Below, in pieces: positions 45,501 to 54,559 of a DNA stretch of 64,000 bases (position 1 is the stretch's first letter; each line of letters opens with the position of its first letter). Where the stretch lies: assembly GCF_044542075.1 (NCBI RefSeq), contig NZ_JBITTU010000006.1:124001-188000 (forward strand). The letters run 5' to 3'. Made by a program: the position numbers and the translations under genes. This stretch comes from Leeuwenhoekiella sp044542075 (GTDB taxonomy: Bacteria > Bacteroidota > Bacteroidia > Flavobacteriales > Flavobacteriaceae). The notes under the pieces were generated by a model. That model was not told the origin of the DNA and searched no databases. It was given only the letters and a program-made list of their open reading frames with translations.

Positions 45501-47518
45501 TACCAGGAATTACTAAAGAACATCTGGGTGTTAACTTTCAGAATTTTAAGCTCTCCAGTATTTTAAATTTGCTAAATCCTGATGAAGCATTAATAAAAGG
45601 AGTCTTAAACGGAGATTTTGTTGTAGAAGATCCTTTCACATCACCCGGGATGCTTGCTGATTTGAATATTACAAATTTTGAAGTATTGCAAACAAATATG
45701 GGTGTTCTTGATGTAAGCGGAAAATCTAAGGGTAGTGGTGGCTATGACTTTAATTTAAGCTTAAAAGAAGGAGTTGCAGATCTTGATCTTACAGGAGATT
45801 ATATAGATAATCCTGAAGCAGCACAAATAGATTTAAATATTGATATTAAGCGTATTGATGTAAAAGCGCTTGAAAATTTTTCGCAAGGCGAAATCACAAA
45901 TGCCAGCGGTACTGTAAACGGAAACATTAAAGTAAGTGGAAATACCTTAACGCCTAAATATGAAGGAACTTTAAACTTTAATAAGGCTAATTTTGAAATA
46001 ACCAAGCTTAATGCACCATTTTTACTTGCTAATGAGAGTGTACGTTTAGACAATAAAGGAATTTATTTTGACGGATTCAAAATACAAGACGCGAGTTCAA
46101 ACGCGATTACCGTTTCTGGTAACGTAGGCACAGAAAGTTTTATAAATCCCACATTTGACCTTAAGCTGAAAGCCAAAAATTTTAAAGCACTCAATTCAAC
46201 AAAAGAAGATTTTGATTTAGTGTATGGCACTGTCGTTTTTGACGCAGATGCAACCGTTACAGGAGATCTTGATTTACCTGACGTAGATTTAAGTCTTACC
46301 GTAAATTCTGCTACAGATGTCACCTATGTTTTACCACCTTCAGAAGTACAAATAGAATCTAAAGATGGTGTTGTCATATTTGTAAATAAAGAAAATCCAG
46401 ATGCCATACTTACAAACTCTGAGGAGCAATCCTATACCGTTTCAGGATTTGCTATAGACGCAGATTTAAGCATAGCTAAAGGTGCGTTGTTCAAATTAAT
46501 TATAGATGAGCAAACCGGTGATAACTTTCAAGTAACCGGTACAGGTGATTTTAAATACAATATGTACCCTAATGGGAGGATGACGCTGAGTGGTAGATAT
46601 AATGTTAATGACGGGCATTATGAGATGAGTTTATACAATTTAGTTAAACGTAGATTTAATCTTGCTCCAGAGAGTCGTATAACCTGGTCTGGCGATCCTT
46701 TTGATGCAGATTTAAATATCAAAGCTTCGTATGAGGTAGAAACTTCTGCAAGTGGTTTAATGGCATCATCAACCAGTGGTACAGATATTAGCACACAGTC
46801 TCAGTTTAGACAAGAAGTTCCGTTTTTAGTGTATATCAATATTGACGGTGAACTTATGAAGCCATTAATAAGTTTTAATCTTGATATCCCTGAAGCTAGC
46901 AGAGGCGCTGTGGGTGGGCAGGTTTATAGTCAGGTACAACAATTAAATCAACAGGAAAATGAGCTCAATAAACAAATATTTTCACTACTTGTCCTTAACC
47001 GCTTTTTCCCTTCGTCAAGTAGTGATGGGAGCGGTGGTGGTACAGCTACGATTGCCAGAGATAACTTGAATGATGCGATTTCAGATCAATTAAATGTTTT
47101 TTCAGATAAACTACTGGGTAATACAGGATTTGATCTAAATTTTGGTTTAGACAGTTATACAGATTACCAGGGTAGCGCCCCTACAGATCGTACTACCCTA
47201 GATATAGCAGCACAGAAAAAGTTGTTTGATGATCGAGTTGTAGTGAGCGTAGGTAGTGCGGTAGATTTACAAGGAAGTGGCAATTCTGAAAATGGTACAG
47301 CCCCGGTTGTAGGTAATGTAAGTATTGAGTATTTGCTGACGGAAGATGGCAGATATAGAATGAGAGGGTATAGACGCAGTCAATATGAAAATATTATTGA
47401 TGGTCAAATTATTGTAAATGGGATTTCGCTTCTATTTACAAGAGAGTTTAACAAGTTTACAGAGCTGTGGCAATCTATGTTTCCGGCTAAAACTGAAGAA
47501 GAAGACATTAATGAATAA
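42536..47518 (+). CDS. tamB: Translocation and assembly module protein TamB (AsmA/DUF490)
   Basis: 1660 aa. An N-terminal inner-membrane anchor (VVGVILLLLLLLILFVRSPW, about 18-37) is followed by a very long beta-rich periplasmic body of repeating strands (for example LDGLYLEDKKGDTLVYSKHL, LEGNAKLSYSSLATFI) and a C-terminal DUF490 domain (GRYNVNDGHYEMSLYNLVKR, then SRITWSGDPFDADLNIKASY). TamB-type proteins bridge the periplasm as lipid-carrying beta grooves and assist outer-membrane protein or lipid delivery. The stop overlaps the start of the tamL gene by eight bases, which supports a partnership. Confidence 0.95.
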   Translation: MKKTPKQKFIKVFKIIGKVVGVILLLLLLLILFVRSPWGQGIIVDKAVNYIEGKTETEVQISKLFITFDGDIALDGLYLEDKKGDTLVYSKHLEAAVPLWSIITGGAISIDDVDWEGVKANIIRKDSISGFNYQFLIDAFVSSDTTAVTNTPQDTTALQLNLGDFTFKDFDLRFKDDVAGMDAKLNLSELELNMKKTDLEAMRFEIGDVYLANTKVYYKQTKPIVPSQDTTAAPMPYLKVKNFKMKQVTVNYQSIPDGISAFARIGDFETEIPLVDLKTSKADIDRVFLNNSQIKVAVQTVENEDLVATNQSSSAFTWPTFLINIGDISLIDNTIEYTLDDAKTSKGSFNPNAILLDNLNINLKNISFEDKQFDAELASASFAEVSGLELKQLNLKLKVTDESIDVNRLIFSLNNNYLEGNAKLSYSSLATFIENPGDAKMNLNVPQVIADLGSVFRFQPELKNNEYLLKLNQRLLTGSIAVEGKLDDLVIKPTRFNWGKSTYLSLQGTVYNATNPDNLSYNFPTYRIQSTRTDLSRFLNEKDLGVQFPELVRMSGSLKGSTTRALTKTTLETTDGTVVLNGNAAFGDRINFEGIVTASEIRLGKLLQNEMLGVLDLNLSAKGSGTTINDLDAEVNATVKRLDFNEYTFKDLALDGTFNNGKGNLVSAYKDDNLNMKLNADVVLDSVASSATANLDLIGADLRALGLVKQNIKAAFNLNGYFKGTPEDYEVSTDITRGVAVYDDQAYQLGDLKIDAFVKPDTTSLDIRNRILQLDLESNASPQDFIAALQRHVQTYLTKDPQLDTIVKPVLMKIRGSVVQAPILSEVFVPNLRELDTVNIEVDFDEYKRALTADVNLPYINYSGYTIDSLAFKLISNKDNMDFGFGLKELIAGPVNIKDTRIGGRVTNNMMYLDFLSLDKGEKLMHILSVITQEENSIKVHIDDKDLILNRNKWMVNPNNSIAFKELNTVFEDFKLSYQNQIVEVSNNLPGITKEHLGVNFQNFKLSSILNLLNPDEALIKGVLNGDFVVEDPFTSPGMLADLNITNFEVLQTNMGVLDVSGKSKGSGGYDFNLSLKEGVADLDLTGDYIDNPEAAQIDLNIDIKRIDVKALENFSQGEITNASGTVNGNIKVSGNTLTPKYEGTLNFNKANFEITKLNAPFLLANESVRLDNKGIYFDGFKIQDASSNAITVSGNVGTESFINPTFDLKLKAKNFKALNSTKEDFDLVYGTVVFDADATVTGDLDLPDVDLSLTVNSATDVTYVLPPSEVQIESKDGVVIFVNKENPDAILTNSEEQSYTVSGFAIDADLSIAKGALFKLIIDEQTGDNFQVTGTGDFKYNMYPNGRMTLSGRYNVNDGHYEMSLYNLVKRRFNLAPESRITWSGDPFDADLNIKASYEVETSASGLMASSTSGTDISTQSQFRQEVPFLVYINIDGELMKPLISFNLDIPEASRGAVGGQVYSQVQQLNQQENELNKQIFSLLVLNRFFPSSSSDGSGGGTATIARDNLNDAISDQLNVFSDKLLGNTGFDLNFGLDSYTDYQGSAPTDRTTLDIAAQKKLFDDRVVVSVGSAVDLQGSGNSENGTAPVVGNVSIEYLLTEDGRYRMRGYRRSQYENIIDGQIIVNGISLLFTREFNKFTELWQSMFPAKTEEEDINE

Positions 47519-49808
47519 ATCTATAAAATATATAGGAAATCTCAGATTTACAACCATACTGGTTGTAATTAGCTTAATAAGCTATAGCTGTTCTGTAGAT
47601 CGATTTATACCGGAAGGGGAATATTTATATACAAAAGAAACTTTAGAGCTTACACCAGACTCTATTGTAGATGATATAGATTTGATAGAACTTGATTTGA
47701 AAGCTGCCTTACGGCCTAAGCCCATTTCATCTTTACTAGGTGCGTATCCGGGTTTGTATTTTCATTATAAAGGGACGCGAGAGAAGCCAGGGTTTATAAA
47801 TAAATTTCTCAATAAAAAATTTGGTCAGGAACCGGTTTATGCATCAGATATTAGAGAATATGAGATGGAGCAAATCTTGCTTAACCGTCTTGAAAACAAG
47901 GGTTTTTTTTACAGTACGGTAGCCTCAGAAATAGTGGAGGATACCACTAGTAAAGAAGCTGAAGCGATTTACAAATTACGTCTTTCTAAACCTTACAGAT
48001 TACAAAAATATCAGCTCGACTCAGATAGTTTACTGGTATATAAACATATAGAAAATCAAATTGATAAGTCTGTTTTTAAGCAGGGGATGCGTTTTGATCT
48101 AAGTGCTATGAAGGCAGAGCGTGAGCGTATAGATCTTCAGCTTAAAGGTGAGGGGTTTTATAATTTCAATTCAGGATTCTTAATATTTGAATCAGATACT
48201 AATCAATATAAAAACAAGAAATTTGATCTGTATCTGAGGTTGAAAAAAGACGTTCCCGAAAAATCAATTATTCCGTATAAAATAGCGCGTGTTAATGTGT
48301 ACCCTAATTATACTGTTGAGTTAGATAGTACGGGTGTTGATACGGTTAAGTTTGCCAATAAAAACTTTCTTCAGGAAAAGGTTTATTTCAAGCCAAAACG
48401 TCTGGATCCTTTTATTTTACTGGATGAAGGTAATCTATATAGTCCTGAGCAGTCAAAAGCTACAAGTAGACGCTTAGGATCTATAGGTGCTTATAAGTTT
48501 GTAAATATTAGATACAACGAACTTGATACAGAAGCTTCTGGAGATAGTTTAGGACTTTTAGAAGCTAATGTTTTCTTATCGCCATTGAATAAAAGAGCGG
48601 TACGTGCAGAAGTGAAAGCGGTAACAAAATCAAATGGATTTTCGGGTCCGGGATTGGGGCTTACCTTTGCTAACCGTAATCTTTTTCAGGGAGGAGAAAC
48701 ACTTAATATTTCACTTGACGGAAGTTATGAGTTTCAAGCCGGTGGTGGGTCAGGAGATACTGCGGGGTCTACCAGCGTTCAATTAGGTGTAAGTGGTGAA
48801 CTCATATTTCCGCGTATGTTGTTTCCGTATAAATTTTCTAAAGATTATTTTAAATACGACATACCTAAAACCCGTGTTAAATTGGGTGTAGCTTACTTAA
48901 ACAGATCTCAATTATTTACACTAGGTTCTGTAGAGGCAAATTTTGGTTATGTATGGCAAGCCAATAAATACATTACACACGAGATAAATCCTATAGCAAT
49001 TAATTATGTTTCACTAGCTAATACCACTCCGGAATTTGATGCGATATTAGAGGCAAACCCCTTTTTACAAACCAGTTTTAATCAGCAATTTATATCAGGT
49101 TTAACCTATTCTTTTACCTATAACGGGATGGTAGATACCGGTGCCACGCATCAAATTTTTTTAAATGCAAATTTTGAAACCGCTGGTAATAGCTTGAGTT
49201 TATTTGCAGGTGGTGACAGACCTCAAAGTATTTTGGGGTTAGAATATGCGCAGTTTGCACGTATAGATGCAGATTTTAGATATCATTTTAACTTTGCAAA
49301 AAACCAAACGCTTGCAACTCGTCTTTTTGCAGGAATAGGTGTCCCTTACGGAAATTCTGAAGTAGTACCCTACACAAAGCAATATTTTGCAGGAGGACCT
49401 TATAGTGTACGTGCATTTAGAACCCGATCACTAGGGCCAGGGACTTTTGTGGCCGATGATAACACGGCTTCTAATTACTACGATCAAACCGGTAATGTAC
49501 GCTTGGAGGCAAATCTAGAATATCGTTTTCCGCTTATAAATATTCTTCAGGGTGCGTTATTTGTTGATGCTGGAAACATCTGGAATACTACAGACAATTT
49601 AGCTTTAGAAGGCGATACCTTTGGTAGTGATTTTATTAATCAATTAGGAATTGGCGGTGGTTTTGGAATGCGTGTAGATATACAAAGTTTTGTAATACGA
49701 TTAGATCTTGCAGCACCTTTTCACGACCCTAGTTTAGAAGAAGGTAAACGATGGACATACGATTTTGCAAACCCCATTTTGAACTTTGCAATTGGGTATC
49801 CTTTTTAA
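47511..49808 (+). CDS. tamL: TamL: BamA/TamA-family outer membrane lipoprotein
   Basis: 765 aa from ATG 47511, eight bases inside tamB. The leader (FTTILVVISLISYSC) ends in a lipoprotein Cys27, as in Bacteroidota TamL, unlike proteobacterial TamA. POTRA-like periplasmic part to about 400, then an Omp85 barrel with VKAVTKSNGFSGPGLGLTFA and FAGGPYSVRAFRTRSLGPGT (the conserved VRGF-type loop, here VRAF), ending LNFAIGYPF with the C-terminal aromatic. TamL with TamB assembles or delivers outer-membrane components. Confidence 0.93.
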   Translation: MNKSIKYIGNLRFTTILVVISLISYSCSVDRFIPEGEYLYTKETLELTPDSIVDDIDLIELDLKAALRPKPISSLLGAYPGLYFHYKGTREKPGFINKFLNKKFGQEPVYASDIREYEMEQILLNRLENKGFFYSTVASEIVEDTTSKEAEAIYKLRLSKPYRLQKYQLDSDSLLVYKHIENQIDKSVFKQGMRFDLSAMKAERERIDLQLKGEGFYNFNSGFLIFESDTNQYKNKKFDLYLRLKKDVPEKSIIPYKIARVNVYPNYTVELDSTGVDTVKFANKNFLQEKVYFKPKRLDPFILLDEGNLYSPEQSKATSRRLGSIGAYKFVNIRYNELDTEASGDSLGLLEANVFLSPLNKRAVRAEVKAVTKSNGFSGPGLGLTFANRNLFQGGETLNISLDGSYEFQAGGGSGDTAGSTSVQLGVSGELIFPRMLFPYKFSKDYFKYDIPKTRVKLGVAYLNRSQLFTLGSVEANFGYVWQANKYITHEINPIAINYVSLANTTPEFDAILEANPFLQTSFNQQFISGLTYSFTYNGMVDTGATHQIFLNANFETAGNSLSLFAGGDRPQSILGLEYAQFARIDADFRYHFNFAKNQTLATRLFAGIGVPYGNSEVVPYTKQYFAGGPYSVRAFRTRSLGPGTFVADDNTASNYYDQTGNVRLEANLEYRFPLINILQGALFVDAGNIWNTTDNLALEGDTFGSDFINQLGIGGGFGMRVDIQSFVIRLDLAAPFHDPSLEEGKRWTYDFANPILNFAIGYPF

Positions 49809-49827
49809 AACTAACAGATTTTAAGAT

Positions 49828-50556
49828 CTATGTTTTAGGGTCTCTTCTAAAAAGTTCAATAATATTAAAAATTAGAATACAAAACACAACCCAGATAAAG
49901 CCTGCAATGTAACCTCCCGCAATGTCTGAAGGAAAGTGAACGCCTAAATAAATACGACTTATTCCTATACTTAAAATTAGAACTGCTAAAAGCAAAATTA
50001 AACCGGTTTTTAGAAATTTATTAAACCGGAAGCGAAATACAAGGTAAATAAGAAAACCATAAAAGGCCATAGCACTCATTGCATGACCACTAGGATAACT
50101 TAATGTCTCTACCGAAACTAAATGCTCTATTCCCGGGCGTGCACGGTCTATGAATCGCTTTAAAATCACATTAGATATAGAAGCTAATATTAAAACAGCG
50201 GTAGTTTGTAAAACATACTTCCAGCGTTTAAAGAAGAAATAAGAGATTATAGCTGTAAGTCCTACCACTGTTAGATAACCATACAAATCACCCACATTAG
50301 TTACAAATACAAAATACCGGGTTAGAAGCGGTGTTCTATAAGAAATTACATAATCTGTAATTTGGGTATCGTAGGTAGCAAGTACTTCAGTTTTGAGTGT
50401 TTCTGTAAGTTCTATGAAAGTATTTATACAAAATACCACAATTAATAAGGCCAGAATAACAGTAATAAAATACGGTAGTTTGTTGTCATATTGTTTGAAT
50501 TTACGCTGTAAGAAGTGATTCAGATTTTTAATAAATTCAAATAAAGACTGTCTCAT
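49828..50556 (-). CDS. PAP2 superfamily phosphatase, membrane
   Basis: 242 aa with six hydrophobic segments. The three PAP2 motifs are complete: KRFIDRARP (about 131-139), SYPSGHAM (about 152-159) and SRIYLGVHFPSDIAGG (about 199-214). It dephosphorylates a lipid phosphate such as phosphatidate, phosphatidylglycerol phosphate or undecaprenyl pyrophosphate on the periplasmic side; the substrate is not distinguishable. Convergent with tamL, 19-base gap. Confidence 0.92.
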   Translation of the reverse strand: MRQSLFEFIKNLNHFLQRKFKQYDNKLPYFITVILALLIVVFCINTFIELTETLKTEVLATYDTQITDYVISYRTPLLTRYFVFVTNVGDLYGYLTVVGLTAIISYFFFKRWKYVLQTTAVLILASISNVILKRFIDRARPGIEHLVSVETLSYPSGHAMSAMAFYGFLIYLVFRFRFNKFLKTGLILLLAVLILSIGISRIYLGVHFPSDIAGGYIAGFIWVVFCILIFNIIELFRRDPKT

Positions 50557-50690
50557 AATATATGTAAAAACGCTAAAAAATAGTAGTACTAGAATTGAGA
50601 TTCAAAATAAGGGATTTGAATTTAGTTTTTTCTTTCTTTTTCCTTAAAATGTATAATTCCGTAGCACTTAGCTTCAATACTTGTAGAATA

Positions 50691-51650
50691 TTAAATATTT
50701 CCGTTTAATTGGGCAGGTTCAGTATTATCAATACCACTAACGTCTACAGATACTTTTCCATCTTTTTGAGAAATGAGATAGGTAAATTTTTCACCCCATT
50801 TAATTTCGTTGAATTTATAGGAAGAGCGGGAATAAACAGATTGTGAGAAGCTTTCATCAAATGCTTTGATGACAATTATAATTTCAGCATCTCTTTTAAA
50901 AAGAGCTTCGGGTTTTATCTGGTGAAACGGACTCTCACTGGTTATAGGATGAACCAGCGTCCAGGTGGCAGGTAAAAAAGCAACTTTGGCACGTTCTAAA
51001 TCTAGTGGAAAAAAACTGCGCAGTTCAGAATTTTCACGAAGTATAGAGAGTGAGACTGAAGCTTCTAACTCAAGAAGTTGGTTTCCATGAGGATTAACCA
51101 CTCTAAACATAAAGCCATTTATATCCTGATAGGGAGCAATGACTGCAAATTTGCTGTATTTTAATTTTGCGGCAGGTTTTGAAAATCTTCCATAAACCAT
51201 ACCGGTTGCCAGAGCAAATCCTAGTAAGCCCATCATAGACTCAGTTGCAGCGAGAATATTTGTTAAAATTCCTATAGGTGCGACCTGCCCGTAACCTAGC
51301 GTGGTAATGGTTTGAGCGCTGAAGAAAAAAGCTTCCGTAAATTGTTCCAAAAAGGTGGAGCCATAAATTCCTGTAAGGTACTCAATACCTACCAGCATAT
51401 ACAACGAAGCAAATAGCAGATTTATACAAAAATAAGTACCTAGAATTATTAGTATAAACTGCAGCCAGGACATAGAAACCAGAACATGAAAGAAATTTAT
51501 GCGTTCTAACACCCCTACGTTATCTTTCTTGATATTAAAAGAGCCATTTTTATTTAAAACCCGGTAATTGCCAGCAGTGGCTTTTTCTCCCAGACCAAAA
51601 TCATTAAAGTTTTTCTGACTGTATTTTGAGGAAGATTCTTTGAGATTCAT
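50691..51650 (-). CDS. Inward-rectifier-type potassium channel (KirBac-like)
   Basis: 319 aa. Two transmembrane helices (about 60-85 and 130-155) flank the pore loop with the potassium filter TTLGYGQVAPIG. The C-terminal half is the cytoplasmic immunoglobulin-like IRK domain (KYSKFAVIAPYQDINGFMFR, VVNPHGNQLLELEASVSLSI). The N-terminus is polar. It conducts K+ across the inner membrane. The next gene downstream on the same strand is a PAP2 phosphatase, and 148 bases upstream lies a CPA2 antiporter gene, so K+ and H+ handling genes cluster here. Confidence 0.93.
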   Translation of the reverse strand: MNLKESSSKYSQKNFNDFGLGEKATAGNYRVLNKNGSFNIKKDNVGVLERINFFHVLVSMSWLQFILIILGTYFCINLLFASLYMLVGIEYLTGIYGSTFLEQFTEAFFFSAQTITTLGYGQVAPIGILTNILAATESMMGLLGFALATGMVYGRFSKPAAKLKYSKFAVIAPYQDINGFMFRVVNPHGNQLLELEASVSLSILRENSELRSFFPLDLERAKVAFLPATWTLVHPITSESPFHQIKPEALFKRDAEIIIVIKAFDESFSQSVYSRSSYKFNEIKWGEKFTYLISQKDGKVSVDVSGIDNTEPAQLNGNI

Positions 51651-51798
51651 TTTAGACTATGCTACTTGTAAATGCTTGAAAATATAACAAATTACTCTAT
51701 TAGTCGTGCAGACACTATATATATGACATTTTGTATCTGCCTGGATCTTAAACTTGTTTACAATTGATAATTAAATTTGTAATCAATATAAGCTGCGC

Positions 51799-53940
51799 TT
51801 ATTTTGTTTTCTTCCTAAAAAGTCTACCTATGATTTTACCTAGCTGATCTAGTCTTTCTAACGGTGCATTTACTGTTGGGTTTTTAAAGTCTATTTTAGA
51901 ACTGATAAGCGCACCTGCTTGCATAGGATAAATAAGCATATAGCTTGTTTCTTTAAAGTATTTATTGAGGTAAAATGGTATTTTAGACATAGTCTTATTA
52001 TAGGACGGTCTATCAATTCGGCTTAAAATAAGTATTAGATTATCATCTTTACGAAAGTTTTTTGCGAGAATTAATAGGTCTTCCCAATCGCTAAATTCTT
52101 CAGATGTACAAGAAAGTGATTGCTTAGATTGTAGTTGTTCTATGAAGTGAAGCGTCTCATTATTTGCGTAAAAGACCAGCTGAGCTCCTGTGTTTCTAGC
52201 AATATTCCAGACTTTATTAATCCAGGAGGGGAATCCTAAATCTTTTTCTGAATTTTCTGGTACTATAATCAGATGTCTTTTAATAGTATTTAGCGGCTGA
52301 GCTGGTTTATATATAAGCGTAGTAATATTACACCTGGTAAGAATACCTTCAGTTAAGTTGCCTAAAAAAGAATCAGAAATACCTTTGCTAATATGAAGTC
52401 CTAAAATTAAATCGGTTATTTTTTGTTCCTTAACGACACTGTTAATTCCATTAACAATACTGGAGTCATAGCGTAAGATTTCTTGAATTTTGTTATCTGT
52501 CGCAGAGGCAGTAATAGTTGCTTTATTTAAAATTTTTTGAGCCTGCTTGTCGCCTATATTATCTATAGTGCTGTTATCAACAATGCTTAAGGCGTATAAA
52601 TTGTCTTTATTGGTTTTCGATTTGACGGTAATTCCTAAATTAATGAGTTCGTCTATAGTGTCAATATTACTAATAGGTATTAAAACTCTTTCACTATTTT
52701 CAAGAATATCAGATTCCGCATTTAAACTTTCAGAAAGGGCGATATTCTTAGCACCTCGCTGCGCTATAAATGAAGCGATAGTACAGGTAAATAAAATCAT
52801 TAAAATGGTCCCGTTTAAAATGTTTTCATTTAGTAAGCGTATGGGGTCTCCAGCAGGCGTTTCACCGGTAATGATATTATAACCTACTAATACTGCAGCA
52901 AGTGTAGCGGCAGCCTGAGCATTACTTAAACCAAAGATTAAACGGCGTTGATCTGCAGAAAATTGAAATGTTTTTTGAGTAAACCAGGCAGCCAGAAATT
53001 TAGCTGAAGTCGCAACAATAATCATGACTAATGCCACTTTAATAGTTTCTAAATCATTAAAGAATACGCGGTAATCTATTAGCATTCCTACACCTATAAG
53101 AAAGAAAGGAATAAATATAGCATTACCCACAAATTCTATACGATTCATCAAAGGGGAGGTGTGCGGTATTAAGCGGTTGAGTGCTAAACCCGATAAGAAT
53201 GCCCCTATAATAGCTTCAACACCCGCTAGCTCTGCTAACACAGCTCCCAGAAATACCATAACTAAAACAAAAATATATTGAGAAACGCTATCATCAAATC
53301 GTTTAAAAAACCAGCGGCCTATAATAGGAAATAATAACATTACAGTTAAACCGAATAGGGTGATATATAAAAAAAGTCTAATCCAGAATTCAGTTGTTAC
53401 TTCACCTGTGGTCATACCTACAATAACAGCTAAGACGAGTAAAGCCAAAGTATCTGTAATTAAAGTACCACCTACTGTAATATTTACCGCAATGTTCTTA
53501 GCAATCCCCATTTTACTTACTAACGGGTAAGCGATTAAGGTATGAGAAGCAAACATACTAGCCAGTAAAACAGATGTTGGCATTGAGAGCTTTAAAATAT
53601 AAAGACCGGCAAGTGTTCCTAAGAGCATAGGAATACAAAAGGTGTAAACGCCAAATACAATACTTTTTTTACTGTTTTTTTTAAAATCTACCAGGTCTAT
53701 TTCTAATCCTGCTAAAAACATAATATATAAAAGCCCGGCGGTGCCCGAAAGTATAATACCACTATCACGCTCTATAAGGTTAATTCCTTTAGGACCAACA
53801 ATGGCTCCGGCAATAATTAATCCTAATAAATGTGGGATTTTAATCTTATTGAGAATTATAGGAGCAAATAGAATGATTACCAATATTAAAAGGAATTTTA
53901 ACACAGGATTGGTAAGCGGTAAAGCTATTTCAAGAAGCAT
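51799..53940 (-). CDS. CPA2-family cation:proton antiporter with universal-stress-like tail
   Basis: 713 aa from ATG 53940; a TTG at 53943 precedes it and is less likely. The first 390 residues hold about 12-13 transmembrane segments of the Na+/H+ exchanger fold, with GLIIAGAIVGPKGIN near 40 and the VEAIIGAFLSGLALNRL segment near 245. The last 320 residues are two cytoplasmic UspA-like domains (RVLIPISNIDTIDELINLGI and LILGLHISKGISDSFLGNLT followed by TEGIL). It exchanges Na+ or K+ for protons and may be gated by the Usp tail. Confidence 0.93.
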   Translation of the reverse strand: MLLEIALPLTNPVLKFLLILVIILFAPIILNKIKIPHLLGLIIAGAIVGPKGINLIERDSGIILSGTAGLLYIMFLAGLEIDLVDFKKNSKKSIVFGVYTFCIPMLLGTLAGLYILKLSMPTSVLLASMFASHTLIAYPLVSKMGIAKNIAVNITVGGTLITDTLALLVLAVIVGMTTGEVTTEFWIRLFLYITLFGLTVMLLFPIIGRWFFKRFDDSVSQYIFVLVMVFLGAVLAELAGVEAIIGAFLSGLALNRLIPHTSPLMNRIEFVGNAIFIPFFLIGVGMLIDYRVFFNDLETIKVALVMIIVATSAKFLAAWFTQKTFQFSADQRRLIFGLSNAQAAATLAAVLVGYNIITGETPAGDPIRLLNENILNGTILMILFTCTIASFIAQRGAKNIALSESLNAESDILENSERVLIPISNIDTIDELINLGITVKSKTNKDNLYALSIVDNSTIDNIGDKQAQKILNKATITASATDNKIQEILRYDSSIVNGINSVVKEQKITDLILGLHISKGISDSFLGNLTEGILTRCNITTLIYKPAQPLNTIKRHLIIVPENSEKDLGFPSWINKVWNIARNTGAQLVFYANNETLHFIEQLQSKQSLSCTSEEFSDWEDLLILAKNFRKDDNLILILSRIDRPSYNKTMSKIPFYLNKYFKETSYMLIYPMQAGALISSKIDFKNPTVNAPLERLDQLGKIIGRLFRKKTK

Positions 53941-53973
53941 CAAAATAAGAAAATGTTAGTTTTTAATACCTAT

Positions 53974-54129
53974 TTATCGAGCCGGCAGCTCAATAGTTTT
54001 AGGAGGTAAATCTAATCTTATAATTGATTCAGAATTCTTAAAAATTAGATAACAGGAAATAATTCTTTGATGAACTTTTAGTGTATTAAATTCTTCGCAA
54101 TCAGTCTGTAAAAGATCAAGTAATAGGTG
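53974..54129 (-). other. Open 51-codon frame without a start codon, possible gene remnant
   Basis: A minus-strand frame reads a protein-like C-terminus (SESIIRLDLPPKTIELPAR then stop) and runs back to a TAG at 54130-54132 without ATG, GTG or TTG. It could be the tail of a decayed gene. I do not recognise it, and chance is possible in AT-rich DNA. Confidence 0.25.
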
Positions 54130-54140
54130 CTAAATGCAAA

Positions 54141-54170
54141 AGGGCTTTATCTAAATATAGATAAAGCCCT
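54141..54170. terminator. Hairpin terminator, probably for the 45-aa gene
   Basis: AGGGCTTTATCTA (54141-54153), loop AATA, complement TAGATAAAGCCCT (54158-54170). A T6 run follows on plus, while on minus the run is only TTTT. It lies 64 bases past the stop of the minus-strand 45-aa gene. Confidence 0.7.
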
Positions 54171-54233
54171 CAATTTTTTAAGTTATTTTAGAGATAACCC
54201 TAATTAGTAGTTTCTATTTTCTAAGTGTAACCA

Positions 54234-54371
54234 TTAGATTACATTAAAAACAAAACCTAGTAACCAGTATAAGATTGCAAAGACAACAATTGTACCTATA
54301 CATCCACAACGGCCACCACCTATTTTTTTAGCGCCATATCCGGCAATTAATGCTCTTAATAAATTTTTCAT
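54234..54371 (-). CDS. 45-aa membrane microprotein (Gly/Cys-rich)
   Basis: A complete frame below usual gene-caller limits: ATG at 54371, stop at 54234-54236. The protein begins MKNLLRALIAGYGAKKIGGG, continues RCGC, and ends in a hydrophobic helix (GTIVVFAILYWLLGFVFNV). One transmembrane segment, a basic N-terminus and two Cys around one Gly. The codons look used, and the frame is followed by a terminator hairpin, unlike chance frames. Similar small proteins with a GxGC-type pattern before one helix are seen in Flavobacteriia. No function is known. The rest of the 53944-54559 gap shows no gene apart from the frame at 53974. Confidence 0.65.
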   Translation of the reverse strand: MKNLLRALIAGYGAKKIGGGRCGCIGTIVVFAILYWLLGFVFNVI

Positions 54372-54559
54372 TGTATTGCTTAGTTTGTTCTGTTGCTAAA
54401 TTAGTTTTTTCTTTTTAGTCAACGCTTAATTGCTTCAGATTAACAATACTTTAAACCTCTGTTATAGTATTCTAAATAGTTGCCTTTGTAATTTTAATCT
54501 CGATAAGAAGGTCTTAAACAAAGCCTTTAATGATTAATTAAAATATTAAAATATTAAAG

